The position numbers and the translations under genes are program-made. From Actinomadura rudentiformis (GTDB taxonomy: Bacteria; Actinomycetota; Actinomycetes; Streptosporangiales; Streptosporangiaceae), in the NCBI RefSeq assembly GCF_008923185.1, contig NZ_WBMT01000009.1, positions 124,001-188,000 of the forward strand: a stretch of 64,000 nt of DNA, read 5' to 3'. The notes under the pieces are model-generated. The model was not told the origin of the DNA. It saw only the letters and a list, made by a program, of their open reading frames with translations, and did no database searches. Shown here piece by piece: positions 9,201 to 17,045 of the stretch (position 1 is its first letter; each line of letters opens with the position of its first letter).

Positions 9201-10953
9201 CGGCCTCACCCAGTACGCATGGCACGCTGCGCGTGGGGTCGACATCGGCGGGGTGACGTACAGTCAGCACCCCAACAGCATCGCGATCGGCAACCCGAGG
9301 CCTGGCGCGTTGGGGTTCAACGCCTCCCTCGGTCATGTCGTACTCGCGTCCACACGGTCTGGCTACGTTGTCGAGGCTCCCTACACGGGCGGCCATGTCC
9401 GCGAAGTTCGCAAATCGATGCCCGACTGGCGGTGGCCTAAGGCCGCCTACGCCGAGGGCGGGCCGGTCAGCCCGTATGAGGAGCGATTGGGCCGTCGGTT
9501 CGTCGATGCCCGCGGCGGCAACCTCGTTATCGAGGCCAAGACACTGCAGCTCGCCGGCGACCCCGGGGGGATGGGGCTGCGTGGGTACGCGGCTGGCGGC
9601 TTGGAGAACCACGTCGCGCAGATCTCCCGCGCGGGCGGACCGATCAGGTTGTGGTCTGAGCCCGAGACGCAGGGCGAGGCCTACATTCCGCTCGCAGCCT
9701 CCAAGCGAACCCGGTCGGTGTCGATCCTCAGCGAGGTCGCACGCAGGTTCGGAATGCGGGTCAACCGCATGGCCGAAGGCGGCATCCTCGGCGGTGACGA
9801 CCAGGCCGACCTCAATCTGTCGGACCTGCTGCAGCGGTGGACCGACATGATGAAGCCGGCCACCAAGGCCGACGTGACCGAGGCTCAGAAGAACCGCAAG
9901 ACGCAGTCCGATCAGGCCGCCGCAGCGAAAAGGGCGCTGGCCAAGGCCAACAGGGACCGCGCCGACCGGATCAAAGCAGCTCGCAAGCGACTCGACCGTG
10001 CCTATGACAAGCCGGGGCGGACGGCGGCGCAGCGCAAGGCCCGCGCGGAGGCGATCCAGGACGCGAAGGAGGCGCTGGCCAAGGCCAAGCGCACGGACAA
10101 GATCCGTGAAGCCGAGCGCCGCCTGAAGAAGGAACGCGAGGAGCTGAACAACGCCACCAAGAACCTCAAGGACACTGAGAGGCGAGCCGCGATCGGGCGC
10201 CAGTCCCCAGCGACGCAACTCGGCGGTGCGCTGGATTTGGGAATCAAGAACACCGGTGCGTTCATCTCCAATCTCACCAAACTCGCAGACAGGGGTTTTG
10301 GGACGCTGGCCAGGCAGCTGCTCAATATGGGCGGGCCCGAGGCCGAACGGCTCGCAGCCGACGCGGTGAAGTTGTCCGACGCCAAACTGCGCGGCCTCCA
10401 AGGCAAGCTTGAGACGGCGGAGAAGCAGCAGGAGACGCTGAAGAACCTGCCGGACATCCTCACCGTCCGGTCTAGCCTGCGGTCACTCGGAGCGGCGGCC
10501 GGATCCTGGCAGGCACTACTGTCGGCAACCGGCCTGGCGCCCGGCGACCTAGCCACCGCCGTGCGCCTCATGTCCGGTGACCTGTCCAAGACGCCCAGCG
10601 GGCAGGCACTGCTCGCCGACATGAAGCGGCACGGCTACCGGCGGGGTGGCTGGATCGGCGGCCCTGGGGGCGTCGACCGGGTCCCGATCATGGCGACCGC
10701 GGGTGAGTACGTGATCAACCGCAGATCGGCCGGACGGCACGCGCCGCTCGTTGAGGCGATCAACGCCGACAAGGTCGGCGAAGCACTCGTCCGCCGCTAC
10801 GCCCGAGGCGGCTGGGTCTCTCCCGCCCGCGGCGGCGACGGCACTCGCCACGGGTCCGCAAAGCACCTCACGCAGAACTTCTATGAGTTGCCGTTCAGCC
10901 CCTCCCAGATGGCCCGCGAAGCGCAGCGCGAAGCTGCCTGGGCGCTCCGCTGA
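6211..10953 (+). CDS. Tape measure protein with internal NlpC/P60 peptidase
   Basis: A 1580-residue protein, the longest in the phage module; its length sets tail length. It begins with a coiled-coil, Arg/Gln-rich region (residues 10-110), then a hydrophobic Ala/Gly-rich segment (about 120-160). An NlpC/P60 domain lies near residues 960-1075, with GFDCSGLTQYAW (Cys996) and SLGHVVLAS (His1042) as the catalytic pair; this would cut peptidoglycan during DNA entry. Around it are three GG-x-VP...PGE/DEHV-type loops found in tape measures (near 850, 1150 and 1480). A second coiled coil spans about 1220-1320. GTG 6211 is taken as start. Confidence 0.92.
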   Translation: MADRTVSAQLRADPTQFIAAMRAASAATRQLRDEIQQVGRRSSDDFEQSEESAGRLERVLARLLETEQRHQRQQEQASRQTRRNSEEQRRNSEETDRNRQSQERLSRSVAGTTRGLTAQRATLVSLIAGAAAAGAGVTAAGAAFTAFGAMAAPSIIKVVAAQDDLSESWSTLSRWQQVSATQTKELIDNYRGLARAFEPQALTAFNTVIGATQSLLPSISTLANETAADVQTLVTTFGDFTTQRVGGEFLTWAGAQAPRALHVLDDSMVTAGDTALDLVQDVAPLGVTLLELANGTLSAVNAIAGINPALAQLAVSAILLRAPILGLVGGVGAFNERMRAAAAANRGASAATRAMNLVTAAGPALYIAAGAGLLLMATRAGDAKSNSQRLAESLRAEYRAVGNNIVGYRALAADVLPRVNTAWLGVNRAQKAIAADTNLVATRINDKNVKAFINSAEAAFAYEAELDRARSATKNIDAASAQLSTRYGITREEAIRLADAAGVDLTKAMDKSGQLTGDAAAKIRQYQYAAQLAADPTRQIALALDDAGNETLQMKDRMNALTAAMEAQFTPSIAAFNATTQLREGFRRLNDQLGASKGRMDGSSAASLQLRQAFAQQLITVSELRAALLRKGDGLQRANAAAAQYLPVLYAMAGGHRDARAQVDALARTLGVTINQTHVSRQAFVSQATAMLGSRQRAEQLWTQYQRLTGVTNSGTTALGGYITRLRASAEETRKAAIRTGSGDTAQRNYNQRIREALPVLYALAGRNQTARAQVDALARSTGNATGAQNTSRTAFLRAADAMGIARGRAEALWKELGKIKSKKVELSVYAQGTWNQLGHAPNRGKIHFAEGGEVPFVSGARAGKDSVPSLLMPDEHVWTTREVAAAGGHEQMYRLRQMALRGELQGYAKGGAVGLTSPSANVGEVTRPIREGMSAMVAAFGSEVAAAWQKFAGAGGGVVGAARRWLGTPYSWGGGGIGGPSFGIGRGAGTRGFDCSGLTQYAWHAARGVDIGGVTYSQHPNSIAIGNPRPGALGFNASLGHVVLASTRSGYVVEAPYTGGHVREVRKSMPDWRWPKAAYAEGGPVSPYEERLGRRFVDARGGNLVIEAKTLQLAGDPGGMGLRGYAAGGLENHVAQISRAGGPIRLWSEPETQGEAYIPLAASKRTRSVSILSEVARRFGMRVNRMAEGGILGGDDQADLNLSDLLQRWTDMMKPATKADVTEAQKNRKTQSDQAAAAKRALAKANRDRADRIKAARKRLDRAYDKPGRTAAQRKARAEAIQDAKEALAKAKRTDKIREAERRLKKEREELNNATKNLKDTERRAAIGRQSPATQLGGALDLGIKNTGAFISNLTKLADRGFGTLARQLLNMGGPEAERLAADAVKLSDAKLRGLQGKLETAEKQQETLKNLPDILTVRSSLRSLGAAAGSWQALLSATGLAPGDLATAVRLMSGDLSKTPSGQALLADMKRHGYRRGGWIGGPGGVDRVPIMATAGEYVINRRSAGRHAPLVEAINADKVGEALVRRYARGGWVSPARGGDGTRHGSAKHLTQNFYELPFSPSQMAREAQREAAWALR

Positions 10954-11016
10954 CCCCTCCGGATCCCTGCCGTTCACGGACAACATCGCGAGGCCAACAC
11001 GTCCAGGAGGTGATCT

Positions 11017-11892
11017 GTGGCGGGCGCCTCTGACCTGACCGCGCTCCTCGACGACGCCGAAACCGGCACCAGCATCCCCTTCAACAGCGGTGTCGACGAG
11101 TTTGGCGTCGACTGGCGCATGGCCAGACTCGACGGCTGGGACAGCCCCGACCTCGAAGAGGGCGCCGAACCCCGCAGCGGCGCCGACGGCCTGTGGGACG
11201 TCGAGAACTTCTTCGCCGGCCGAACCCTCACTTTGGCAGGGACGTTCGCCGCACCCTCATATGAGGAACGGGAGGCAGCCGAGTACCGGCTCCGCCGCGC
11301 CGTCCCCCGCAACCGGCTCGTCAGCCTGCGGGTCAACGAGACCACGCCGCGCAGGGTGGACTGCCGCCGCTCCGGATCGTTGCGGGTCGGCCCGACCAGC
11401 GACGTGATGGGTGAATTCTCCATCGGCCTGCTCGCCCCGGACCCCCGCAAATACGGCGTCCTGGAACAGGCCGCGTCCATCTCCGCCGGCTCCGGCTCCG
11501 GAGGCCTCGCCCCGCCCTGGACGCCGCCGGTCACCCTTCCGGCGATCACCACCGCGCCATCGCAGGCGACTCTCACTAACAGCGGCGACTACGACTCCCC
11601 GCCGATCATCACGATCCGCGGCCCCGGCGATGACATCTCTGTCGTCAACTACACCACCTCCAAGGTTCTGATCTTCGACCTGCCGCTCGGCGCCACCGAC
11701 TACCTGGTCATCGACGTCGCCGCCGGAACGACACTGCTGGGCGGCACCTCGCCGCGCGGCCCCGCCCCCGGCAGCGCGGTCGTCGCCGAGTTCTTCATGG
11801 CCCCCGGCGACAACCTGCTGCGCATCTTCGGCACGCTCACCGCCGCCTCACCGCCGTCGGCTCAGATCTCGTTCTACTCCGCCTGGACGTGA
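11017..11892 (+). CDS. Distal tail (Dit-like) protein
   Basis: A 291-residue protein directly after the tape measure, where the distal tail protein that starts the baseplate is encoded. The first 150 residues carry the Dit-type pattern (a WRMARLDGWDSPD segment, FFAGRTLTLAGTFAAPSYEEREAAEYRLRRAV, then a strand with FSIGLLAPDPRKYG). Residues 170-290 form a beta-rich galectin-like half. GTG 11017 sits 6 bases after AGGAGG. The previous 63 bases hold nothing else visible. Confidence 0.78.
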   Translation: MAGASDLTALLDDAETGTSIPFNSGVDEFGVDWRMARLDGWDSPDLEEGAEPRSGADGLWDVENFFAGRTLTLAGTFAAPSYEEREAAEYRLRRAVPRNRLVSLRVNETTPRRVDCRRSGSLRVGPTSDVMGEFSIGLLAPDPRKYGVLEQAASISAGSGSGGLAPPWTPPVTLPAITTAPSQATLTNSGDYDSPPIITIRGPGDDISVVNYTTSKVLIFDLPLGATDYLVIDVAAGTTLLGGTSPRGPAPGSAVVAEFFMAPGDNLLRIFGTLTAASPPSAQISFYSAWT

Positions 11893-11905
11893 AAGGAGGC
11901 ACTGC

Positions 11906-12811
11906 ATGGCCTCGTCGGTGACCGCTCGTGAACCTGCCTGGCTCGACGGCGTCCCCGTGGACGGCGCCGAGATGCGCGCCGCGGTCACCGGGCTCCTCTA
12001 CCCGTCGGCCGGAGTCGTCCGCGGCATCTTCCCCGCCCAGATCCCCACCCCGGCGATGCAGATCCGTGTCCCCGCCGGACTCAGCGTGGTCTCCGACGGG
12101 CAGAACGGGCTGCTGCCGCTGGAACTCGCCGCCACCACCGATCTCGACATCGCCGCGTCGTCGCCCACACAGCCGCGTATCGACTCCCTGATCGCCGAAT
12201 TCACCGACAACGGCGCGAGTTCGCTCTACCGGTACCGAGTCCTAACCGGCACGCCGGCCGCGTCGCCATCAGCGCCCGCGCTTCCGCCTGCCGATCAGTT
12301 GACCGCGAAAACGCTCAGAGTCTCCAACATCGCGGTCGCCGCGAACGCCACCAACATCGTCGATGCCAATATCACTCCGCAAGCCAGTCAGGTCTACCTC
12401 GGCGGGATCGGCGGCCAGTGGACGAACTATGCCCCCACCTGGTCCTCGACCGGCACGCAACCGGCGATCGGCAACGGCCTCCTCAATGGCCGGTACATGA
12501 AGGTCGGACGCACCGTCCACTGGACAGTCGTGATCGTGCCAGGTTCGACGACGACGTTCGGTACCGGCGCCTACCGGGTGTCGGTGCCGTTTCAGTCGGC
12601 CAACGCGGTCGCCGTAGGCGAACTGTGCGTAGTCGGAGCCACCCGCTGGCAGGGACAATACGAGATCGTCCCCAACGGCACCGTCGCCGCGTTGTACTTC
12701 CCCACCAGCGCCACCGACTGCCGTCTGACGGTGTGGTCGCCGACGGTCCCGTTGACGTTCGCCAACGGCAACACCTTCCTGCTGTCGGGCACCTACGAAG
12801 CGGCGACCTGA
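11906..12811 (+). CDS. Baseplate / tail-tip protein, probably receptor-facing
   Basis: A 301-residue protein. Residues 1-150 resemble the N-terminal part of actinophage tail-tip proteins (SVTAREPAWLDGVPVDGAEMRA; MQIRVPAGLSVVSDGQNG; LAATTDLDIAASSPTQPRIDSLIAEFTDNG). Residues 170-300 are a separate beta-sandwich-like region (WTNYAPTWSSTG...GRYMKVGRTVHWTVVIVPGSTT), a pattern common in receptor-binding ends of phage tails. Between them is a Pro/Ala linker. It ends 3 bases before the next GTG. No exact family name is claimed. Confidence 0.6.
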   Translation: MASSVTAREPAWLDGVPVDGAEMRAAVTGLLYPSAGVVRGIFPAQIPTPAMQIRVPAGLSVVSDGQNGLLPLELAATTDLDIAASSPTQPRIDSLIAEFTDNGASSLYRYRVLTGTPAASPSAPALPPADQLTAKTLRVSNIAVAANATNIVDANITPQASQVYLGGIGGQWTNYAPTWSSTGTQPAIGNGLLNGRYMKVGRTVHWTVVIVPGSTTTFGTGAYRVSVPFQSANAVAVGELCVVGATRWQGQYEIVPNGTVAALYFPTSATDCRLTVWSPTVPLTFANGNTFLLSGTYEAAT

Positions 12812-12814
12812 GTC

Positions 12815-13978
12815 GTGCCCGGTCACGCCTGGCGGTACGCCATCTACGACCTACTGACTCGCCGGCAACTGATCGAGCACATGCCGTTCGAGATCGAGTC
12901 GTTCACTACGATGCTCGGCGAAGCCGGCACCCTGCAGGCCACCCTTCCGCTCGGCGATCCCGCCATCCGCGCCCGCAAACCGCGAGAACTGCTCCTGACG
13001 CGCCGCACCAACCTGATCATTTTCCGCGACGAGGTGCCGGTGTGGGACGGGGTCATCTGGCATCGCCGCCCCAGACGTGAAGGAAGCAAAAGCTCTGCAA
13101 CCTTCCAGGCGTCCGAGATCCGCTCTGTTCTGGAGCGGCGCCTGTTCCGGCCTCTGCTCGGCTATGGATCCGCCAAGACACTGAGCTACACCCAGGCTGA
13201 CATGTTCACCGTCTTCCGGGACCTGCTGGCCGACGCCCAAAACTTCACCTACCTTGATCTACGCCCCGGTGACCTGGGCATCGAAGCCGACGCCTCGCAG
13301 ATGTCGGGTGTGCTGATCGACCGCCGCGACGCCGGCTCTGAACTCGGCGCCTTCCACGGCTACACCTTCACCACCTACGGCCAGCTGCTGCGGGACCTGG
13401 TTGAAGGCGATCCCGGCATGGAATGGCGTATCCACACCTGGATCGATGAAGGGCGGGCGTTGCGCCGCCGCGTCCTGCTCGGGTCACCGCAACTGGGCGG
13501 CGACCCCAATGCCAGCCCGCTGCCGACCTACGAGTACCCAGGCCAGATCTACTCCTACGAGTGGCCGGACGACGGTGAACAGTCAGCCAACTATGTCGCG
13601 GCGCTGGGGGAGGGTGAAGGCGACAACCTCCGCTGGGCCGAGTCCTCTCTCGACGATGAGCTCCTCGCCGGATATCCGCTGCTGGAGACCGTCACTTCCC
13701 ACAAGAGCGACTCCAGCCTCGTCATCCTGCAAGGTCGCGCCGCCGCCGACCTCGCCGCAGTTTCTGGAGACCGCACCGTCCCCTCCCTGGACATCGTCGG
13801 CTACCCGCAGATCAACCCCGGCGCCTACATCCGGGTCCGGATCGCCGACGAGAACTGGTTCCCAGGCTCCAGTGCGGTGCCGTTTGAGGCGGTCGTCCGT
13901 GTCGTCGGCCTGCGCATCCAGCCAGGCGGTAGGGAACGTACCAGTCTCATCATCGAAGAACCGCGATCCCCCGCATGA
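12815..13978 (+). CDS. Baseplate hub / ReqiPepy6 Gp37-like minor tail protein
   Basis: A 387-residue protein with a W-R-Y-A-I-Y-D-L-L start, a FEIESFTTMLGEAGTLQATLPLGD segment and RRTNLIIFRDEVPVWDGVIWHRR, which match siphovirus hub-type minor tail proteins recalled as ReqiPepy6 Gp37-like. These form the base of the tail tip to which fibres bind. The C-terminal third has YPQINPGAYIRVRI and VRVVGLRIQPGG, typical of the closing beta domain. GTG 12815 is used; the stop overlaps the next gene by ATGA. Confidence 0.75.
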   Translation: MPGHAWRYAIYDLLTRRQLIEHMPFEIESFTTMLGEAGTLQATLPLGDPAIRARKPRELLLTRRTNLIIFRDEVPVWDGVIWHRRPRREGSKSSATFQASEIRSVLERRLFRPLLGYGSAKTLSYTQADMFTVFRDLLADAQNFTYLDLRPGDLGIEADASQMSGVLIDRRDAGSELGAFHGYTFTTYGQLLRDLVEGDPGMEWRIHTWIDEGRALRRRVLLGSPQLGGDPNASPLPTYEYPGQIYSYEWPDDGEQSANYVAALGEGEGDNLRWAESSLDDELLAGYPLLETVTSHKSDSSLVILQGRAAADLAAVSGDRTVPSLDIVGYPQINPGAYIRVRIADENWFPGSSAVPFEAVVRVVGLRIQPGGRERTSLIIEEPRSPA

Positions 13979-14442
13979 CCAGCCAGAACCCGCCACGCGA
14001 CGAACGCTTCGCCCAGCGCGAACTCGCCGCCCTTCGCCGCCGCCTGCACGCCCTGGAGACCACACCGCGCATCGGCCCGTGGGTCGCCATCACGCTCGCG
14101 TCCGGATACAGCACCTCTGTCGCCGGCGGCTACACCCCCAGTTACCGGTTCAGATCCCGGCTGGAGGTGGAGCTGCGCGGCGGCGTACGGAAAGGCACCG
14201 GGGCCGGTGGTGTCGGAGTCAACGGTTTCGCCAACGGCGACACCATGGCGACTTTGCCGGCCGAGATCCGGCCCGCCCAGACCATCCACGCCGTCGTCGT
14301 CGGAGCGACTACCGGCGCTGCCGCCTCCTATGGAGTGTTCCGCGTGATCATCACGTCGGCGGGGGCGCTGCAGTGGCATTCGGGGATTGCCGCGGCGCCC
14401 GGCTGGATCGCCCTGGACGGCATCCGCTACGACCTGATCTAA
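13975..14442 (+). CDS. Hypothetical tail-module protein (155 aa)
   Basis: It begins with a short helical coiled segment (RFAQRELAALRRRLHALETT), then a Gly/Ala-rich beta domain (WVAITLASGYSTSVAGGYTPSYRFRSRLEVELRGGV; ILHAVVVGATTG-like strands; WIALDGIRYDLI). The helix-plus-beta-sandwich design suggests a trimeric tail-tip accessory or carbohydrate-binding protein. Its start overlaps the hub gene by four bases. No family recognised. Confidence 0.55.
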   Translation: MTSQNPPRDERFAQRELAALRRRLHALETTPRIGPWVAITLASGYSTSVAGGYTPSYRFRSRLEVELRGGVRKGTGAGGVGVNGFANGDTMATLPAEIRPAQTIHAVVVGATTGAAASYGVFRVIITSAGALQWHSGIAAAPGWIALDGIRYDLI

Positions 14443-14505
14443 CAGGGGGCCTGCATAGATGTTCGCCGTCTCGCAGCGACCGCGGTCGCACACTGGGATC
14501 GCCGC

Positions 14506-14781
14506 GTGAGCCAGTCGCCGTGGCCCGAACTCGTCGCGAGCGGCCTCATTACTCTCGTCATCGCCACGCTCGGCCTGGTGATCCGCTCCATCGTCAAGGG
14601 CGACCTTGTGCCCCGCTCGGTCCTGACGGACGAGAAAGAGCGTGCCGACAAGTGGGAGGCCGCATGGCGGGTATCGGAGGCGCGGATCGACGCGCTGGAG
14701 GGCCGCCTCACGGCATTGAACGAGGGAACCGAGCTCAACACACAGCTCCTGAGCTCGCTTGTGGAGAGGGCTCGCCGATGA
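14506..14781 (+). CDS. Small membrane-anchored coiled-coil phage protein
   Basis: A 91-residue protein with one transmembrane segment near the N-terminus (LITLVIATLGLVI) followed by a charged helix (EKERADKWEAAWRVSEARIDALEGRL). GTG 14506 overlaps the stop of a 16-codon reading frame starting ATG 14459, so start may depend on translation coupling. It is the first of a run of small genes leading to the endolysin. It could be a lysis regulator or spanin-like part, but no family is recognised. Confidence 0.5.
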   Translation: MSQSPWPELVASGLITLVIATLGLVIRSIVKGDLVPRSVLTDEKERADKWEAAWRVSEARIDALEGRLTALNEGTELNTQLLSSLVERARR

Positions 14782-14978
14782 GATGGCCTTGGCGGCGCCG
14801 GCAGGAATCTCCGGGGGATCAGCGCGCGGACGAGGCGCTGGAGCGTGCTTCGAAGCGGCTGCGGGAGACCCAGGCGCGTGATGAGCGCGGACACCGCTTG
14901 GCTCGGCGCATCCGGGAGATGCGTGAGCACAACCATCTCGCCGAGGCGATTGAGCGCGCATTGAGGGAGGGTCGTTGA
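14778..14978 (+). CDS. Small basic helical protein (DUF7620-like)
   Basis: A 66-residue protein starting MRWPWRRRQ and continuing as one long, highly charged amphipathic helix rich in Arg and Glu. The WPWRRR start followed by a helix is common among small genes next to lysis cassettes in actinophages, recalled as DUF7620. It overlaps the previous stop by four bases and the next start by four. Confidence 0.5.
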   Translation: MRWPWRRRQESPGDQRADEALERASKRLRETQARDERGHRLARRIREMREHNHLAEAIERALREGR

Positions 14979-15298
14979 TCCAGTTGATCGGAACCATCGG
15001 CCTGGTGGCCGCAGCGGTCACGTCCACGACGTTTTGCCTGCTGTATCACCTGTCGGCGCGGTGGTGGCGCAGCGAGGAGGGCTGGCATCTGATGTCGTTC
15101 ACCGCGGCGCTGGCCGTCGTTTTCGACTGGGTGACGGTGCGGTCGTTTCTCGCCGGCGCCCGGCCGGTGTCGCTGGGCGTGGAGATCGCACGCGCGGTGA
15201 TCTATTGCACGATCGCGGCGCTGCTGATGTGGCGGTGCTGGCTGCTGTACCGGCGGCAGATCCGTCCGGGGTTGAAGCGAGAGAGGGGCAGGCAGTGA
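14975..15298 (+). CDS. Small membrane protein, possible holin or antiholin
   Basis: A 107-residue protein with three hydrophobic segments (about residues 2-24, 42-60 and 68-88) and a basic C-terminus (RRQIRPGLKRERGRQ). TTG 14975 is used because it overlaps the previous stop and has GGAGG upstream. The topology and the place in the lysis region suggest a holin-like or antiholin role beside the likelier holin at 17046. No family signature was recognised. Confidence 0.5.
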   Translation: MIQLIGTIGLVAAAVTSTTFCLLYHLSARWWRSEEGWHLMSFTAALAVVFDWVTVRSFLAGARPVSLGVEIARAVIYCTIAALLMWRCWLLYRRQIRPGLKRERGRQ

Positions 15299-15474
15299 CT
15301 GATCCACACGTGGATGTCCCCGCCGAGGGCGAGGACGTTAACGAGATCGACCTGATGGACCAGGTCGACGCCCACCCGGACGCCGAGCGGGCCACCGAGG
15401 ACGACGAGAAGACCGTGCTCGGCGAACTGTACGGCGAACCGGTGCAAGGCATCTACACGGGCGGTGAGGCGTAA
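15295..15474 (+). CDS. Very acidic small protein (59 aa)
   Basis: GTG 15295 overlaps the preceding stop (GTGA) and the product stops one base into the next ATG. It is almost entirely acidic (many Asp and Glu, for example ATEDDEKTVLGELYG). Such small acidic proteins are frequent in actinophage lysis regions, with unknown role. The tight overlaps on both sides are the main evidence that it is real. Confidence 0.5.
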   Translation: MTDPHVDVPAEGEDVNEIDLMDQVDAHPDAERATEDDEKTVLGELYGEPVQGIYTGGEA

Positions 15475-15758
15475 TGGGCCGCCGCGTGTATCGGCACCGC
15501 CTGATCGTCGGCAGCCCGCCGCACACCGTTGCCGCTGGGACGCCGCTGCACTGCGAGGCGGTGCGGATCGACGTCGGTCCCAACGCTCAGCACGGCGTGG
15601 ACTTCTGGACTCTGCATGACGACGGCGCACAGGAGCTCAAGCGCACGTTCCAGGTGTTCGGCACCGGCCACGACCTGCCGGATGGTGCACGGTACTGGGG
15701 TACCACCGCGCGCACGGAGGACGGGCTCGTCTGGCACCTTTTCGAATTGGAGGCCTGA
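15474..15758 (+). CDS. Small DUF7352-like protein
   Basis: A 94-residue beta-rich protein with YRHRLIVGSPPHTVAAG, a central VDFWTLHDDG and the ending FQVFGTGHDLPDG...GLVWHLFE. The GTGH-x-(I/L)-P...H/Y-x-GT...VWHLFE pattern is recalled from DUF7352, a family of small phage proteins. Role unknown. It lies directly before the endolysin, one base after its upstream neighbour. Confidence 0.5.
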   Translation: MGRRVYRHRLIVGSPPHTVAAGTPLHCEAVRIDVGPNAQHGVDFWTLHDDGAQELKRTFQVFGTGHDLPDGARYWGTTARTEDGLVWHLFELEA

Positions 15759-15759
15759 G

Positions 15760-16503
15760 ATGGGCACCGCCGCCGCGATGCTGGCCGAGGCCCGCCGCTC
15801 CCTGGGGCTGCGTGGCCGTCCGAACTACATCACCCGTGACTACGCCAGCAGAAACGGCAACGGGTTCTTGCGTGCCGCGTGGTGCGACATGGCTGTCACC
15901 TACTGGGCCCGCCGCTCCGGCAACACCCAGGCCGTACTCCCCGCCGGGGACCGTGCGTACACGGTCTGGCACGCGCAGGACTTCCGTAAGGCTGGCCGCT
16001 GGTACGCCGGGACCGTCGAGAACGTCGACAAGGCCAAGCCGGGCGACATCGTCTTCTTCGACTGGGGCGCCTCCAACTCGATCGGTGCGATCGACCACGT
16101 CGGCATCGTCGAGAAGGTCCTCGGTGGTGGGCGCGTGCAGACGATCGAGGGCAACACCGGCGACCGTTGCCTACGCCGTGTGCGGTCGGCGTCCTCGATC
16201 GCCGGGTACGGGCGCCCGGCCTACGACTCCTCAAAGCCCGGGACATCAACCCCCAGCACCAGCAACTGGACGGAGGCCATGGTGAAGAGGCTGCCCACCC
16301 TCAAGCGCGGCGCCAAGGGCGAGGACGTGCAGTCCCTCCAGGGCCTGTTGCGTGCGCGCAGCCATCTGGAGGTGGCGATCGACGGCGAGTTCGGTCCCGC
16401 GACTGAGAAGGCCGTCAAGGCGGTACAGCGGTGGGGCAAGGTCGACGACGACGGCGTGGTCGGCTCGGCGACGTGGCCCGTACTGCTGCGGGTGCACGCG
16501 TAG
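15760..16503 (+). CDS. Endolysin: CHAP peptidase plus peptidoglycan-binding domain
   Basis: A 247-residue lysis enzyme. The N-terminal CHAP-type domain has its nucleophile in AAWCDMAVTYWA (Cys42), the general base in IDHVGIVEK (His113) and the polar residue in TIEGNTG (Glu130/Asn132). It would cut peptide bonds in peptidoglycan stems or cross-bridges. After a Ser/Thr/Pro linker (about 160-172), residues 180-247 form a PG_binding_1 domain (LKRGAKGEDVQSLQGLL...IDGEFGPATEKAVKAVQ). No signal peptide is seen, so export depends on the holin. Confidence 0.92.
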   Translation: MGTAAAMLAEARRSLGLRGRPNYITRDYASRNGNGFLRAAWCDMAVTYWARRSGNTQAVLPAGDRAYTVWHAQDFRKAGRWYAGTVENVDKAKPGDIVFFDWGASNSIGAIDHVGIVEKVLGGGRVQTIEGNTGDRCLRRVRSASSIAGYGRPAYDSSKPGTSTPSTSNWTEAMVKRLPTLKRGAKGEDVQSLQGLLRARSHLEVAIDGEFGPATEKAVKAVQRWGKVDDDGVVGSATWPVLLRVHA

Positions 16504-17034
16504 ATGCGCATCTACTACGACACCGAGTTCCTGGAGGATGGCCGGACGATCGAGCTGATTTCGATCGGGTTGGTGGCCGAGGACGGTCGCGAGTACTACG
16601 CCGTGGCATCTGACGGTTATGCCGACAGGCCGCGGATTGACCGCGTTCTCGCTCATCCGTGGCTGAGGGAACATGTCGTCCCCTCGCTGCCCCTGGCACT
16701 CGACGTCAACCCGTGGCGCTGGGATGTCAACCATCCCGACATCGATCACGTGAAATCACGCCGCGAAATCGCCCAGGCTGCCCGGGACTTCATTCTCGAA
16801 ACACCCGATGTGGAGCTGTGGGCCTGGTACGGCGCGTACGACCACGTGGCACTTTGCCAGCTCTGGGGTCGCATGGTCGATCTGCCGGATGGGGTACCGA
16901 TGTACACCCACGACCTGAAGCAGGAATGCGACCGGCTCGGCAACCCGCCGATGCCGCAGCAGGCGGAGGGCCTGCACAACGCCCTGGCGGACGCCAGGCA
17001 CGTGAAGGTCATGGCGGAGTTCCTCTCCGCCTGA
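16504..17034 (+). CDS. DEDDh 3'-5' exoribonuclease (Rv2179c-like)
   Basis: A 176-residue nuclease. Its DEDDh residues can be placed: Asp6 and Glu8 in YYDTEFLEDG, Asp113 in WYGAYDHVAL, His158 and Asp163 in LHNALADARH. This arrangement and size match the Rv2179c-like exoribonuclease family known from mycobacteria and actinophages, which trims RNA 3' ends with two metal ions. It starts at the base after the endolysin stop and lies inside the lysis cassette, so it would be expressed late. Confidence 0.85.
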   Translation: MRIYYDTEFLEDGRTIELISIGLVAEDGREYYAVASDGYADRPRIDRVLAHPWLREHVVPSLPLALDVNPWRWDVNHPDIDHVKSRREIAQAARDFILETPDVELWAWYGAYDHVALCQLWGRMVDLPDGVPMYTHDLKQECDRLGNPPMPQQAEGLHNALADARHVKVMAEFLSA

Positions 17035-17045
17035 AAGGAAGGCAC

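Noticed and set aside
9013..10401. Long open frame on the minus strand inside the tape measure region
   Set aside because: It is the shadow of the GC-rich tape measure gene; its translation has no family features and an unnatural composition.
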